NCBI GenBank assembly: GCA_964476135.1
Contig: CAYYYG010000021.1
Coordinates: 1-19,456, forward strand
Length of the DNA: 19,456 nt
Direction: 5' to 3'
Origin: CAYYYG01 sp964476135
GTDB lineage: Bacteria > Patescibacteriota > Microgenomatia > UBA1406 > GWC2-37-13
The notes under the pieces are model-generated. The model saw nothing but the letters and a program-made list of their open reading frames with translations, searched no databases and had not been told where the DNA came from. Shown here one piece after another: positions 12,848 through 19,456 of the stretch. Both the position numbers and the translations under genes were made by a program. Within the stretch, counting starts at the first letter, position 1. Each line of letters begins with the position of its first letter.

Positions 12848-15175
12848 TTATTTTACTTTATATACGGCTCCGCTTTTGTTTGACGACTGGAAAACAACCT
12901 CGCCAAGGTCCTTAAATTTCTGTTCCTTGAGCTGCGGGTATTTAGTTCTTTCTTGTCCGGCGACCACTACATATTGCACGTTATATTTTCGAAGCAGGTC
13001 GCGCGTTAACTGCGCATCCTCAGACTCATATATGCTAACGATATCGGGTATCCGCTTACCCACGACATCGGCTGAGCCCCGCCACAACCACTCATGTACC
13101 CACCATCCGGCGACTGTGGGTAAACCAGTATAGGCTGATATCCGTTCGTAATCGGTGTATGAATCGCCCTGTGCCTCAAGTATTACGGGCTGTCCGCTTA
13201 CTTTATTGTTGAAGAAACTGACGATTTCATGATCTTCCGGATACTGCATTCTCAGCCACTCCGAGCCGTCGAGTTGAAACGGCTTCTTGAATGTACCGTA
13301 ATAAGACGGGAATGAAAAAAATGGATACAGCAATAACAGAAAAAACATTACAACATACAGCGCTTTGAAAAAATATTTGAAATAGCTATCCAATGTAGAA
13401 ATACGATACAACACAAATGTAGAACCTATACTCATCATGATATAAGCCTGGTAACCAAGCTTAAACATGGTATTTGCCCGAAAATGATCAGGATAGATGT
13501 CTTTGATGTAAAAAAACTCGGGAACTATAATCAGAAAGGTGCCAATGCCAAACAATATAAGCATAAAGGAATCGACCGCTGATATTTTTTTGGTCATCCT
13601 TATTAAAGCGTATAACATAATAAATGAGATAAAAAAGAACCCCCACAAAGTGAATATCATCCATACAGGTGAAGCCTGGCATTTTCCGGCCTCAAACATA
13701 AACGGTCCCAGTTTTTTCAAATTGACTAAAAAGTCACGGCTGCAGTTTAATCCTATCCCGGACACAAACGGTGTAAAATGACGCGAAAACGGTGCGGAAA
13801 ACAGCACAAATGCCATTATTGTGATTCCGGCAAAAAGAAAAAATCTTATCGTAAAGGAAAACAGAACGAAAAACACAACCAATGAAAGCAGCATATAAAT
13901 CGGTCCGTCGAAAGCGTTTGTCATATAATGTACGGCGGTCAGGAAGCCTAAAAATATCGTAGCGGGCAATAAATAGTTGGCCAGATGCATATATGCTATT
14001 TCCAGATGTGTGCTTACCGAAGTTTTTTTGGAACGCGATCGCGGCACCTTAACATCCTCGCCTTCCACCTGCCTTGCCGCCAAATAAATCGAAAACAGGA
14101 GTGCAATTGTGAGGAGGACGAAGGGAATATCAAACACGTGACCGTGTAGATCGGCAACTACGTAAGAGTAAGACGGAAACTCATGTATTGTAAACGGTAT
14201 GAAGCGAGTCGCATTCGGGTACCAGTATTTGCTTTGAGTGAACCATTTGAAACCAAATGAACCGGTGTCACCGCTGCCAAAACTAAATATTTCGCTCCAG
14301 GGCAAAAAAATGTTCCAGAAAGGTACTGGTTTTTCATTTTCGTATCCGGTGGTGAAAACGTATATCGTGTGCAGATTGCCCGCCAGATTTACAAGGAAAC
14401 TTCCAAGGAGACCGAAAAAAAACACTTTAAGCCTTCTGATTTTAGACGATTTAAATACTCCGCTGATATTGACAATATTGCCCGTAAGAGAAAAAGTCAT
14501 CGTAACTGCCTGAGCGAAAATTGTCGCAAGAACCATGTTGTATCCGACTGCGGGCAGCATCCCCGTAAGCTTAATAAGATAAGCACCGGAAAGGTGTCCG
14601 AAATAGTAATAATTGATCGGGTAACCGGATGGATTTTGCGAGTCTGCAGAAAGCCACATATCAATGGGCGGAAAAAATTTGGAACGCAGAATCGAGTTCA
14701 TGAAACCAAAATCCATAAATTTCTCAAGACCCCGAACTGAAGGCTCCTGACCTCTTGTGAAAGCAAGAAAATACAATGCGGCCAAAAACAAAAGCTCCTC
14801 AAATACTAAAATCAAAATAAAATTCCAAGAAAAATTATTTCTCGGCCCCTGCTTTTTCCTTTGATCTTTTTTATTTTTACTCGCCAATTTCAGATTAAAT
14901 AAAGGACCCAATTGGAAGTCGCGAAAGACGATAAAATAATTCAGTACCGCAAATACGATTGCGATTATATAAATAGATGTCTGGGAAAAAGGAACGAGCT
15001 TGAAGATTCCGAGTATAAAAGACGAATAAGTAAGAACGACTATGGCTATCGCCTTACTGAAAGCGTAACCCTTATCGAAAAACCTAGGAAATATTTTCCG
15101 GCTGATAGGAAAAAATGCCAGGCCGATTGCGAATAAATAAAAGTACCACTGAAAGACTGTTTGGACTGATTCCAT
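12848..15175 (-). CDS. DUF2298 (Chlor_Arch_YYY) polytopic membrane protein
   Basis: A 775-aa integral membrane protein with many hydrophobic segments from residue 10 to about 630 and a soluble C-terminal tail. Diagnostic parts are GYPINYYYFGHLSGAY (the 'YYY' motif), a VADLHGH segment in an external loop, and the tail motif SAYTGLPTVAGWWVHEWLWRG. These match DUF2298, a family found mainly in Chloroflexi, Archaea and candidate phyla. It is thought to be related to membrane glycosyltransferases with a GT-C layout. A low-complexity basic loop (SRSRSKK near residue 382) lies in a predicted cytoplasmic loop. It shares a compact divergent promoter region with valS. A TTGAAA/TAACGT pair ends 8 nt before ATG and no Shine-Dalgarno is present. 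The molecular role is unknown; surface glycan or lipid assembly fits the neighbourhood. Confidence 0.88.
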   Translation of the reverse strand: MESVQTVFQWYFYLFAIGLAFFPISRKIFPRFFDKGYAFSKAIAIVVLTYSSFILGIFKLVPFSQTSIYIIAIVFAVLNYFIVFRDFQLGPLFNLKLASKNKKDQRKKQGPRNNFSWNFILILVFEELLFLAALYFLAFTRGQEPSVRGLEKFMDFGFMNSILRSKFFPPIDMWLSADSQNPSGYPINYYYFGHLSGAYLIKLTGMLPAVGYNMVLATIFAQAVTMTFSLTGNIVNISGVFKSSKIRRLKVFFFGLLGSFLVNLAGNLHTIYVFTTGYENEKPVPFWNIFLPWSEIFSFGSGDTGSFGFKWFTQSKYWYPNATRFIPFTIHEFPSYSYVVADLHGHVFDIPFVLLTIALLFSIYLAARQVEGEDVKVPRSRSKKTSVSTHLEIAYMHLANYLLPATIFLGFLTAVHYMTNAFDGPIYMLLSLVVFFVLFSFTIRFFLFAGITIMAFVLFSAPFSRHFTPFVSGIGLNCSRDFLVNLKKLGPFMFEAGKCQASPVWMIFTLWGFFFISFIMLYALIRMTKKISAVDSFMLILFGIGTFLIIVPEFFYIKDIYPDHFRANTMFKLGYQAYIMMSIGSTFVLYRISTLDSYFKYFFKALYVVMFFLLLLYPFFSFPSYYGTFKKPFQLDGSEWLRMQYPEDHEIVSFFNNKVSGQPVILEAQGDSYTDYERISAYTGLPTVAGWWVHEWLWRGSADVVGKRIPDIVSIYESEDAQLTRDLLRKYNVQYVVVAGQERTKYPQLKEQKFKDLGEVVFQSSNKSGAVYKVK

Positions 15176-15183
15176 ATCCGTAT

Positions 15184-15229
15184 ACGTTACCCGTTTTATA
15201 TTGAATTTTCAAGCCCTATTTGATATGAT
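15184..15229. promoter_or_regulatory. overlapping divergent promoters, DUF2298 gene and valS
   Basis: On the plus strand TTGAAT (15201-15206), a 17-bp spacer and TATGAT (15224-15229) with an extended TGA drive valS. On the minus strand TTGAAA (15212-15207), a 17-bp spacer and a weak TAACGT (15189-15184) could drive the DUF2298 gene. As at 7304-7317, the two -35 boxes are back to back. Confidence 0.5.
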
Positions 15230-15241
15230 CGTTGAACCGCT

Positions 15242-17446
15242 ATGGAACCAAAATTCAGCCCTGCAAATGTCGAAAAAACCATCTATTCCTTTTGGGAAGA
15301 AAAGGGTCTTTCAAAAGGAGCACAGGGCAAATCCTACACTATACTTATGCCGCCTCCTAACGCCAACGCCTCACTCCACGCCGGACACGGAATGTATGTC
15401 GTTGACGACATAATGATCAGATATAAAAGACTTAAAGGATTTGACTCCGTCTGGATACCGGGCACCGATCACGCCGGTTTCGAAACTCAGTTCGTTTACG
15501 AAAAACATCTGGCAAAACAAAAAAAATCGAGAATGGATTTTGATCGTGAAACCCTCTACAACGACATCTTCAAATTCGTGAAAGACAATGCCGGCCTGAT
15601 TTTCGAGCAGTTCCGCAGCCTAGGATTCCTCGCCGACTGGAGCCGGAGCGTCTTTACTTTGGACAATCACGTGCTTGAGAGGGTTTTTGAAACCTTCAAA
15701 ATGATGGAAAAAGACGGCATAGTCTACCGCGACAATTATATGGTCAATTATTGTACCCACTGCGGCACATCTCTTGCCGAACTTGAGGTTATTCATGAGG
15801 AAAGAATCGATCCGCTATATTATCTGAAATACGGCCCGTTCGTATTGGCAACGGTTCGTCCGGAAACCAAATTCGGGGATACTGCTGTTGCGGTACACCC
15901 GAAGGATAAAAGGTATAAACAGTGGATAGGCAAAACAATAACTGTCGATGGGTTAAATGGTCCGTTTAACTTGAAAGTTATCGCCGATGAATACGTCGAC
16001 CCTAAGTTCGGCACTGGTGTTGTGAAAATTACCCCGGCCCACGACCACAACGACTTTGAGGTGGGAAAGCGTCACGGCCTTGAAGTAAAGCAGGTTATCG
16101 ACTGGAATGGAAGACTGAATGAGCTGGCAGGCCCCTATGCCGGAATGAAAGTGAAAGCTGCCCGGGCAAAAATCGCCGAGGATCTGCAGTCGCGTGGACT
16201 CATGGAAAAAATCGATACTCAATATACTCATGCAGTATCAACATGCTATAAATGCAAAAGAGACCTGGAACCGATGGTAATTCCCAACTGGTTTATTAAG
16301 GTGAAAGATCTGAAACAAAATGTTATCGAAGCCGTCAAAAAAGACCGTGTAAAATTTCACCCGAAGAAATACAAAAAACAGATGCTGCAATGGCTGGAAA
16401 TAATGCATGATTGGCCGATAAGCCGGCAAATCGTCTGGGGAATAAGGATCCCTGTTTGGTACAAAGTAGACAAAAACAAAAACAACATCTGGGTATGGTG
16501 GATCGACTCGCAGAAAAAATTGCACCAAGGCAATCTGAACGACTTCATAAAAAACGGCCACACCCTATCGGAAATCGAAAAAGGACTGCAAAAGGTATAC
16601 GCCTTAAGCGGCACTAACGAACCGGAAAGGGTTATATCAAAAGAAAAACCGACAGGCGACTACCTTCCGGAAACTGATACCTTCGATACCTGGTTCTCTT
16701 CCGGTCAATGGCCGCTGGTAACATTAAGAGAGGATGAATACGAATCGCGCTTCCCCACCGATATGATGGGCACCCTTTCCGACATCCTGAAATTTTGGAT
16801 CTCAAGAATGATTATGTTTTCTCTATATCTGAAAAAAGAGATTCCGTTCAAGGATGTTTATCTGTGGTCGATGGTCGCCGATGCCAAAGGGATAAAAATG
16901 AGTAAGAGCAAGGGTAATGTAATCAATCCGATTGATCTCGTGAACAAATACGGCGCCGATGCCTTCCGCGCCTCGCTCATATTCGGCACATCCCAAGGCG
17001 GGACAGTAAATTTAAGCGAACAGAAAGTTGTAGGTATGCGCAATTTCACAAATAAAATTTGGAATATCGGACGATTACTATATCTGAGTGAACAGGAAAA
17101 TCCAGATTCCAACACACGCCCTTCAGCCGATGTAAAAAAACTGGTCAAACAAATGAATAGTGAGTTCGCCAAAGTAAAAAAACTATATACAAAAAACATG
17201 GAAAAGTATAACTTCTCCCAGGCAATCGAGCAAACTCACGAATTTCTGTGGCACCGGTTTGCCGACTTTTATATAGAACAGTTGAAAGAATCGCTTAAGA
17301 ATGGTACTATTGAGACTCGTAAGGCCATGAAAGAGGTTTATTTTGAAGCGCTGAAAATGCTTCACCCGTTTATGCCTTTCGTAACTGAGGCAATCTGGCA
17401 GAAATTTATGGGAGAGAATAAGTCTATCTTGTCATCTAAATTATAA
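15242..17446 (+). CDS. valS: valyl-tRNA synthetase (short form)
   Basis: A 734-aa class I aminoacyl-tRNA synthetase that charges tRNA-Val. It has the HIGH-type motif HAGH (46-49) after MPPPNANASL, GTDHAGFETQ (74-83), and KMSKS (552-556). The inserted CP1 editing domain spans about 185-345, including ATVRPETKFGDTAVAV and THAHDHNDFEV-like residues (ITPAHDHNDF). Possible zinc knuckles CTHC (171-174) and CYKC (335-338) bracket it. The helical anticodon-binding domain ends at residue 734 shortly after MPFVTEAIW. The C-terminal coiled-coil tRNA arm of typical bacterial ValRS is therefore missing. The ASLHAGH motif differs from the common GxLHMGH. ATG follows an extended -10 by 12 nt and lacks a Shine-Dalgarno. 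It heads a co-directional block with rpmH, yidC and jag. Confidence 0.95.
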   Translation: MEPKFSPANVEKTIYSFWEEKGLSKGAQGKSYTILMPPPNANASLHAGHGMYVVDDIMIRYKRLKGFDSVWIPGTDHAGFETQFVYEKHLAKQKKSRMDFDRETLYNDIFKFVKDNAGLIFEQFRSLGFLADWSRSVFTLDNHVLERVFETFKMMEKDGIVYRDNYMVNYCTHCGTSLAELEVIHEERIDPLYYLKYGPFVLATVRPETKFGDTAVAVHPKDKRYKQWIGKTITVDGLNGPFNLKVIADEYVDPKFGTGVVKITPAHDHNDFEVGKRHGLEVKQVIDWNGRLNELAGPYAGMKVKAARAKIAEDLQSRGLMEKIDTQYTHAVSTCYKCKRDLEPMVIPNWFIKVKDLKQNVIEAVKKDRVKFHPKKYKKQMLQWLEIMHDWPISRQIVWGIRIPVWYKVDKNKNNIWVWWIDSQKKLHQGNLNDFIKNGHTLSEIEKGLQKVYALSGTNEPERVISKEKPTGDYLPETDTFDTWFSSGQWPLVTLREDEYESRFPTDMMGTLSDILKFWISRMIMFSLYLKKEIPFKDVYLWSMVADAKGIKMSKSKGNVINPIDLVNKYGADAFRASLIFGTSQGGTVNLSEQKVVGMRNFTNKIWNIGRLLYLSEQENPDSNTRPSADVKKLVKQMNSEFAKVKKLYTKNMEKYNFSQAIEQTHEFLWHRFADFYIEQLKESLKNGTIETRKAMKEVYFEALKMLHPFMPFVTEAIWQKFMGENKSILSSKL

Positions 17447-17471
17447 ATATTATTACAACAACTGCAGCAGT

Positions 17472-17606
17472 ATGAAACGCACTTTTCAGCCTAAAAAGGC
17501 TAAACACAAGAAAAAACACGGTTTCTTATCGCGTGTCAAGACACACACCGGAAGACGCGTATTAAAACGCCGCCGCCAAAAAAACCGAAAAAAATTATCG
17601 GTATAA
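17472..17606 (+). CDS. rpmH: 50S ribosomal protein L34
   Basis: A 44-codon gene encoding the very basic ribosomal protein L34. The protein begins MKRTFQPKKAKHKKKHGF and contains the family core RVKTHTGRRVLKRRRQKNRKKLSV. The length is normal (44-46 aa). It lies 25 bp after valS and 15 bp before yidC. In most bacteria rnpA lies between rpmH and yidC, but here there is no room for it. The immediate upstream sequence has no clear Shine-Dalgarno. Confidence 0.97.
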   Translation: MKRTFQPKKAKHKKKHGFLSRVKTHTGRRVLKRRRQKNRKKLSV

Positions 17607-17621
17607 GCTTTGCCTTAATAT

Positions 17622-18437
17622 ATGCTGGAACCATCTTTTTTTAACACCTTTCTCATATTCCCGATTCTTAATTTATTGGTCGCCTTATATAAAGGCTTCT
17701 TATTTTTGCGTATCCCGGGCGCATACGGCTTTGCCATAATCGCGCTTACAGTACTCATAAGGCTCCTTTTCCAGCCTTTTTTCCATAAACAGATGGAAAC
17801 GGCTAAAAAAATGCAGGAGCTGAAGCCTCATCTCGACAACCTGTCAAAAAAACACAAAAAAGACCCGAAAAAACTTCAGGAAGAACAGATGCGTCTTTAT
17901 CAGCAACACGGCATAAATCCAGCCTCCGGATGTTTGGTCATGATCGTGCAGCTGCCGGTTTTTATCGCCTTGTACAATACTTTATCGCTGTTTCTTAATA
18001 ACGGTACAGGACAAAATATCATCAATAAAATTAATGGAGCCCTGTATACGCAGTCTCTCCATATCGCAAGCATCGACCCCTGGTTTTTTGGTTTTAATCT
18101 GGCACTTTCCCCATCCGCGTCAAAAACTTGGTATTACTACTCTATCCCTGTCATAACCGGTATTCTTCAGTTTTTACAAGCCAAAGTTACGATGCCGGCC
18201 CCCAAAGAACCGGAGACGAAAAAAGACGAAGGCGATGATAAATCAAAATCCGGAAGCACCGGTGACGATTTTCAGAAAGCGATGTCTACACAAATGAAAT
18301 ATATTTTTCCCTTCATGATTGCGTGGTTTTCTCTCAATTTACCTGTAGGTCTTTCCCTCTATTGGAATATATTTTCCTTGTTTAGTATAATGCAGTATCG
18401 CAAGATGAATGAAAAAAAATCAGATATAAAAAGCTAA
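17622..18437 (+). CDS. yidC: membrane protein insertase YidC (Oxa1/YidC/Alb3 family)
   Basis: A 271-aa insertase of the short Oxa1/YidC/Alb3 type, without the large periplasmic domain of proteobacterial YidC. It inserts and folds inner-membrane proteins with or without SecYEG. About five hydrophobic segments are visible (near 10-30, 36-54, 104-126, 170-188 and 228-258). The conserved hydrophilic-groove arginine is Arg47 in LTVLIRLLFQP. A basic cytoplasmic hairpin (ETAKKMQELKPHLDNL...KKDPKKLQEE) follows TM2, and GCLVMIVQLPVFIALYN is the family signature. A charged linker at 193-216 (rich in Lys, Glu, Asp) is longer than usual. It is in the conserved order rpmH-yidC-jag. Confidence 0.96.
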   Translation: MLEPSFFNTFLIFPILNLLVALYKGFLFLRIPGAYGFAIIALTVLIRLLFQPFFHKQMETAKKMQELKPHLDNLSKKHKKDPKKLQEEQMRLYQQHGINPASGCLVMIVQLPVFIALYNTLSLFLNNGTGQNIINKINGALYTQSLHIASIDPWFFGFNLALSPSASKTWYYYSIPVITGILQFLQAKVTMPAPKEPETKKDEGDDKSKSGSTGDDFQKAMSTQMKYIFPFMIAWFSLNLPVGLSLYWNIFSLFSIMQYRKMNEKKSDIKS

Positions 18438-18459
18438 ATATTATAAATTTATATTTAAT

Positions 18460-18939
18460 ATGGATAAAATCAGCACCATTAAAAACGAAACCGAATCTCT
18501 CTTAAAAAAAATGATCGCCAACTTTGAATTAAACGTTGAGGAAGATGCGGAAAATCATATTTTCTTCATCACCGTCAAAACCGCCGAAGAAGCTTCGGTT
18601 GTCATCGGAAGACACGGCGAGACAATCCGCGCGCTTCAGAAAATTCTGGAGGTCGTGCTCTATAAACAGATCGGCGAACCAACACACATACTACTTAATG
18701 TAAACGATTACCGGGAAAAACAGAAAGAACGCCTGCATGAAATAGCCGATGAGTTGGTCGAGAAGACCAAATCCACCGGCCGACCGAGCCATTACCGCGG
18801 CCTTTCTTCATTTGAAAGGAAAATGGTACACGAGTATGTAACGCACGCTCATGCAGACTTAACGACTTATTCCGTTGGCGAAGGACGTGATCGTCATTTG
18901 GTTATAGACATGAAGGGTAATCAGCCGATAAGCAGCTGA
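18460..18939 (+). CDS. jag: KH/R3H RNA-binding protein Jag (EloR/KhpB)
   Basis: A 159-aa single-stranded nucleic-acid-binding protein. A KH domain contains the GxxG loop GRHG (50-53) in VVIGRHGETIRALQ, and the R3H domain follows at about 95-157 with the RxxxH signature Arg120/His124 in SSFERKMVHEY. The separate Jag_N domain of Firmicutes proteins is absent, as in many small genomes. Homologues bind RNA and influence cell elongation and division. It lies 22 bp after yidC, the usual partner. Its start has no Shine-Dalgarno. The stop is TGA, which shows that UGA is a stop codon here. Confidence 0.93.
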   Translation: MDKISTIKNETESLLKKMIANFELNVEEDAENHIFFITVKTAEEASVVIGRHGETIRALQKILEVVLYKQIGEPTHILLNVNDYREKQKERLHEIADELVEKTKSTGRPSHYRGLSSFERKMVHEYVTHAHADLTTYSVGEGRDRHLVIDMKGNQPISS

Positions 18940-18952
18940 ATCCTTTAAAAGT

Positions 18953-19147
18953 ATGAAGCGAAAAAAAGTGCCTGTTTTTTATATCCTGTTTTTGCCGCTC
19001 GTGCTGTTATTCGATGTGGTCTACTATTTTTATAACAGATCCGGCTGCTTAAACTGCTGGAATGTGCAGGAATTTATCAGGCAGTCCTCCCTCACCGTAT
19101 TTATCGTCTCCTCGCTCGCCTCGCAATTCAAAAAATCCTCTTCTTGA
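18953..19147 (+). CDS. small hypothetical membrane protein
   Basis: A 64-aa protein of unknown function. A basic N-terminus (MKRKKVP) precedes a strong hydrophobic segment at about 8-27, followed by YNRSGCLNCWN with a CxxC pair, and a second moderately hydrophobic segment at about 44-58. A lysine- and serine-rich tail follows. Topology by the positive-inside rule puts both ends in the cytoplasm with the CxxC outside. It follows jag by 13 bp on the same strand, so it probably belongs to the same transcript. Its stop (TGA) overlaps the start of the next gene's promoter region. It is unrecognised; a small partner of YidC is one possibility only. Confidence 0.6.
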   Translation: MKRKKVPVFYILFLPLVLLFDVVYYFYNRSGCLNCWNVQEFIRQSSLTVFIVSSLASQFKKSSS

Positions 19148-19165
19148 CTATCTTGGGGCTTGCAG

Positions 19166-19180
19166 TGGTAAAATATTTAT
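19166..19180 (+). promoter_or_regulatory. extended -10 promoter before the last gene
   Basis: TGG-TAAAAT (19166-19174) is followed by 6 nt and ATG 19181. A TTGACT at 19144-19149 lies 19 bp upstream of the hexamer, longer than ideal. A leaderless transcript is predicted. Confidence 0.5.
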
Positions 19181-19456
19181 ATGGAAAACAAAGAGCAGTT
19201 GCCGGTAGACCTAAGAAAGGACGCTCTTGAGAAATACCAGAAAGAAATAAAAGGCCTGAGTAATAACGAGAAGGATCAGGTCGCCTATAAATTAGTGAAG
19301 GAGGCAGGCGGCCATATTAAGATCAGTGAAGAACTGCGTGATAACCATTTGGCGGGTAAAAAAACCGACACTAATGACCAAGTATCCGTTGATAATATTG
19401 TCGTTAGACTGCTTGAAACCGATGAAGTCGGGCGCGCGGAACGGATGAAAACTGTA
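19181..19456 (+). CDS. hypothetical protein (partial, C-terminus off window)
   Basis: The first 92 codons of an open frame that runs off the window. It starts MENKEQLPVDLRKDALEKYQ and is strongly hydrophilic, rich in Lys, Glu and Asp. Helix is predicted across most of residues 8-45 and a second charged stretch includes GKKTDTNDQ. There are no cysteines, no membrane segment and no motif I recognise. Support for the frame comes from its intact length with no stop, its extended -10 box at the 6-nt spacing seen across the window, and its position at the end of a co-directional block. It might be a soluble cytoplasmic protein; nothing more can be said. Confidence 0.65.
   Translation, partial: MENKEQLPVDLRKDALEKYQKEIKGLSNNEKDQVAYKLVKEAGGHIKISEELRDNHLAGKKTDTNDQVSVDNIVVRLLETDEVGRAERMKTV

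Noticed and set aside
13488..14740. Several open frames opposite the DUF2298 gene
   Set aside because: They are antisense to conserved membrane segments and lack start signals or domain features.
18937..19147. Recoded UGA (as in Gracilibacteria or Absconditabacteria)
   Set aside because: TGA stands at natural ends of GT2, jag and the 64-aa gene, and no conserved gene contains an in-frame TGA.
1..19456. CRISPR arrays, insertion sequences, integrases, tRNA or rRNA genes
   Set aside because: No regularly spaced repeats, transposase or integrase motifs, or T-arm/acceptor pairs of a tRNA were seen on either strand.

Overview
The window looks like a chromosomal segment of a Candidate Phyla Radiation (Patescibacteria) bacterium. 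This is inferred from gene content. It carries a short ValRS without the usual C-terminal arm, a VirB2/TrbC-like small membrane protein, a DUF2298 membrane protein, stand-alone receiver proteins, and rpmH-yidC-jag with no rnpA. The genes are compact and most starts lack a Shine-Dalgarno sequence. TGA ends several genes, so the code appears to be the standard bacterial one. I cannot place it to phylum or class.

Layout. Positions 1-184 hold the start of a VOC/PhnB-like gene (minus). A full pyruvate phosphate dikinase gene follows (278-2959, minus), with a leader of about 400 nt that appears structured. A patatin-like lipase (3477-4355) and a small cysteine-rich protein followed by a row of hairpins and a strong terminator (4426-4772) come next. 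Then recF (4792-5835, minus) and a UMP-kinase/methyltransferase fusion (5854-7185, minus). The fusion is divergent from a ribbon-helix-helix/nucleotidyltransferase fusion (7341-8186). A minus-strand operon encodes two receiver proteins and a VirB2-like protein (8183-9224). A surface-glycan segment follows: a GT-C-like membrane protein, a GT2 glycosyltransferase, an EEP hydrolase and a DUF2298 protein (9271-15175). A 44-codon gene with its own promoter and terminator sits at 12583-12780. The right end is a co-directional block: valS, rpmH, yidC, jag, a small membrane protein and a partial unknown gene (15242-19456).

The most unusual parts are regulatory. At least nine genes have a -10 hexamer exactly 6-8 nt before ATG and no Shine-Dalgarno, which predicts leaderless mRNAs. 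By contrast ppdK and the cysteine-rich gene have Shine-Dalgarno sites and real leaders. The two fusion genes diverge from a 155-bp region in which two near-consensus promoters overlap through back-to-back -35 boxes forming a dyad. A textbook intrinsic terminator lies just before the UMP-kinase fusion start. I propose that this pair links pyrimidine nucleotide supply to activated-sugar synthesis and sugar methylation for the neighbouring glycosyltransferases, with the RHH domain as possible sensor-repressor. That functional link is inference.
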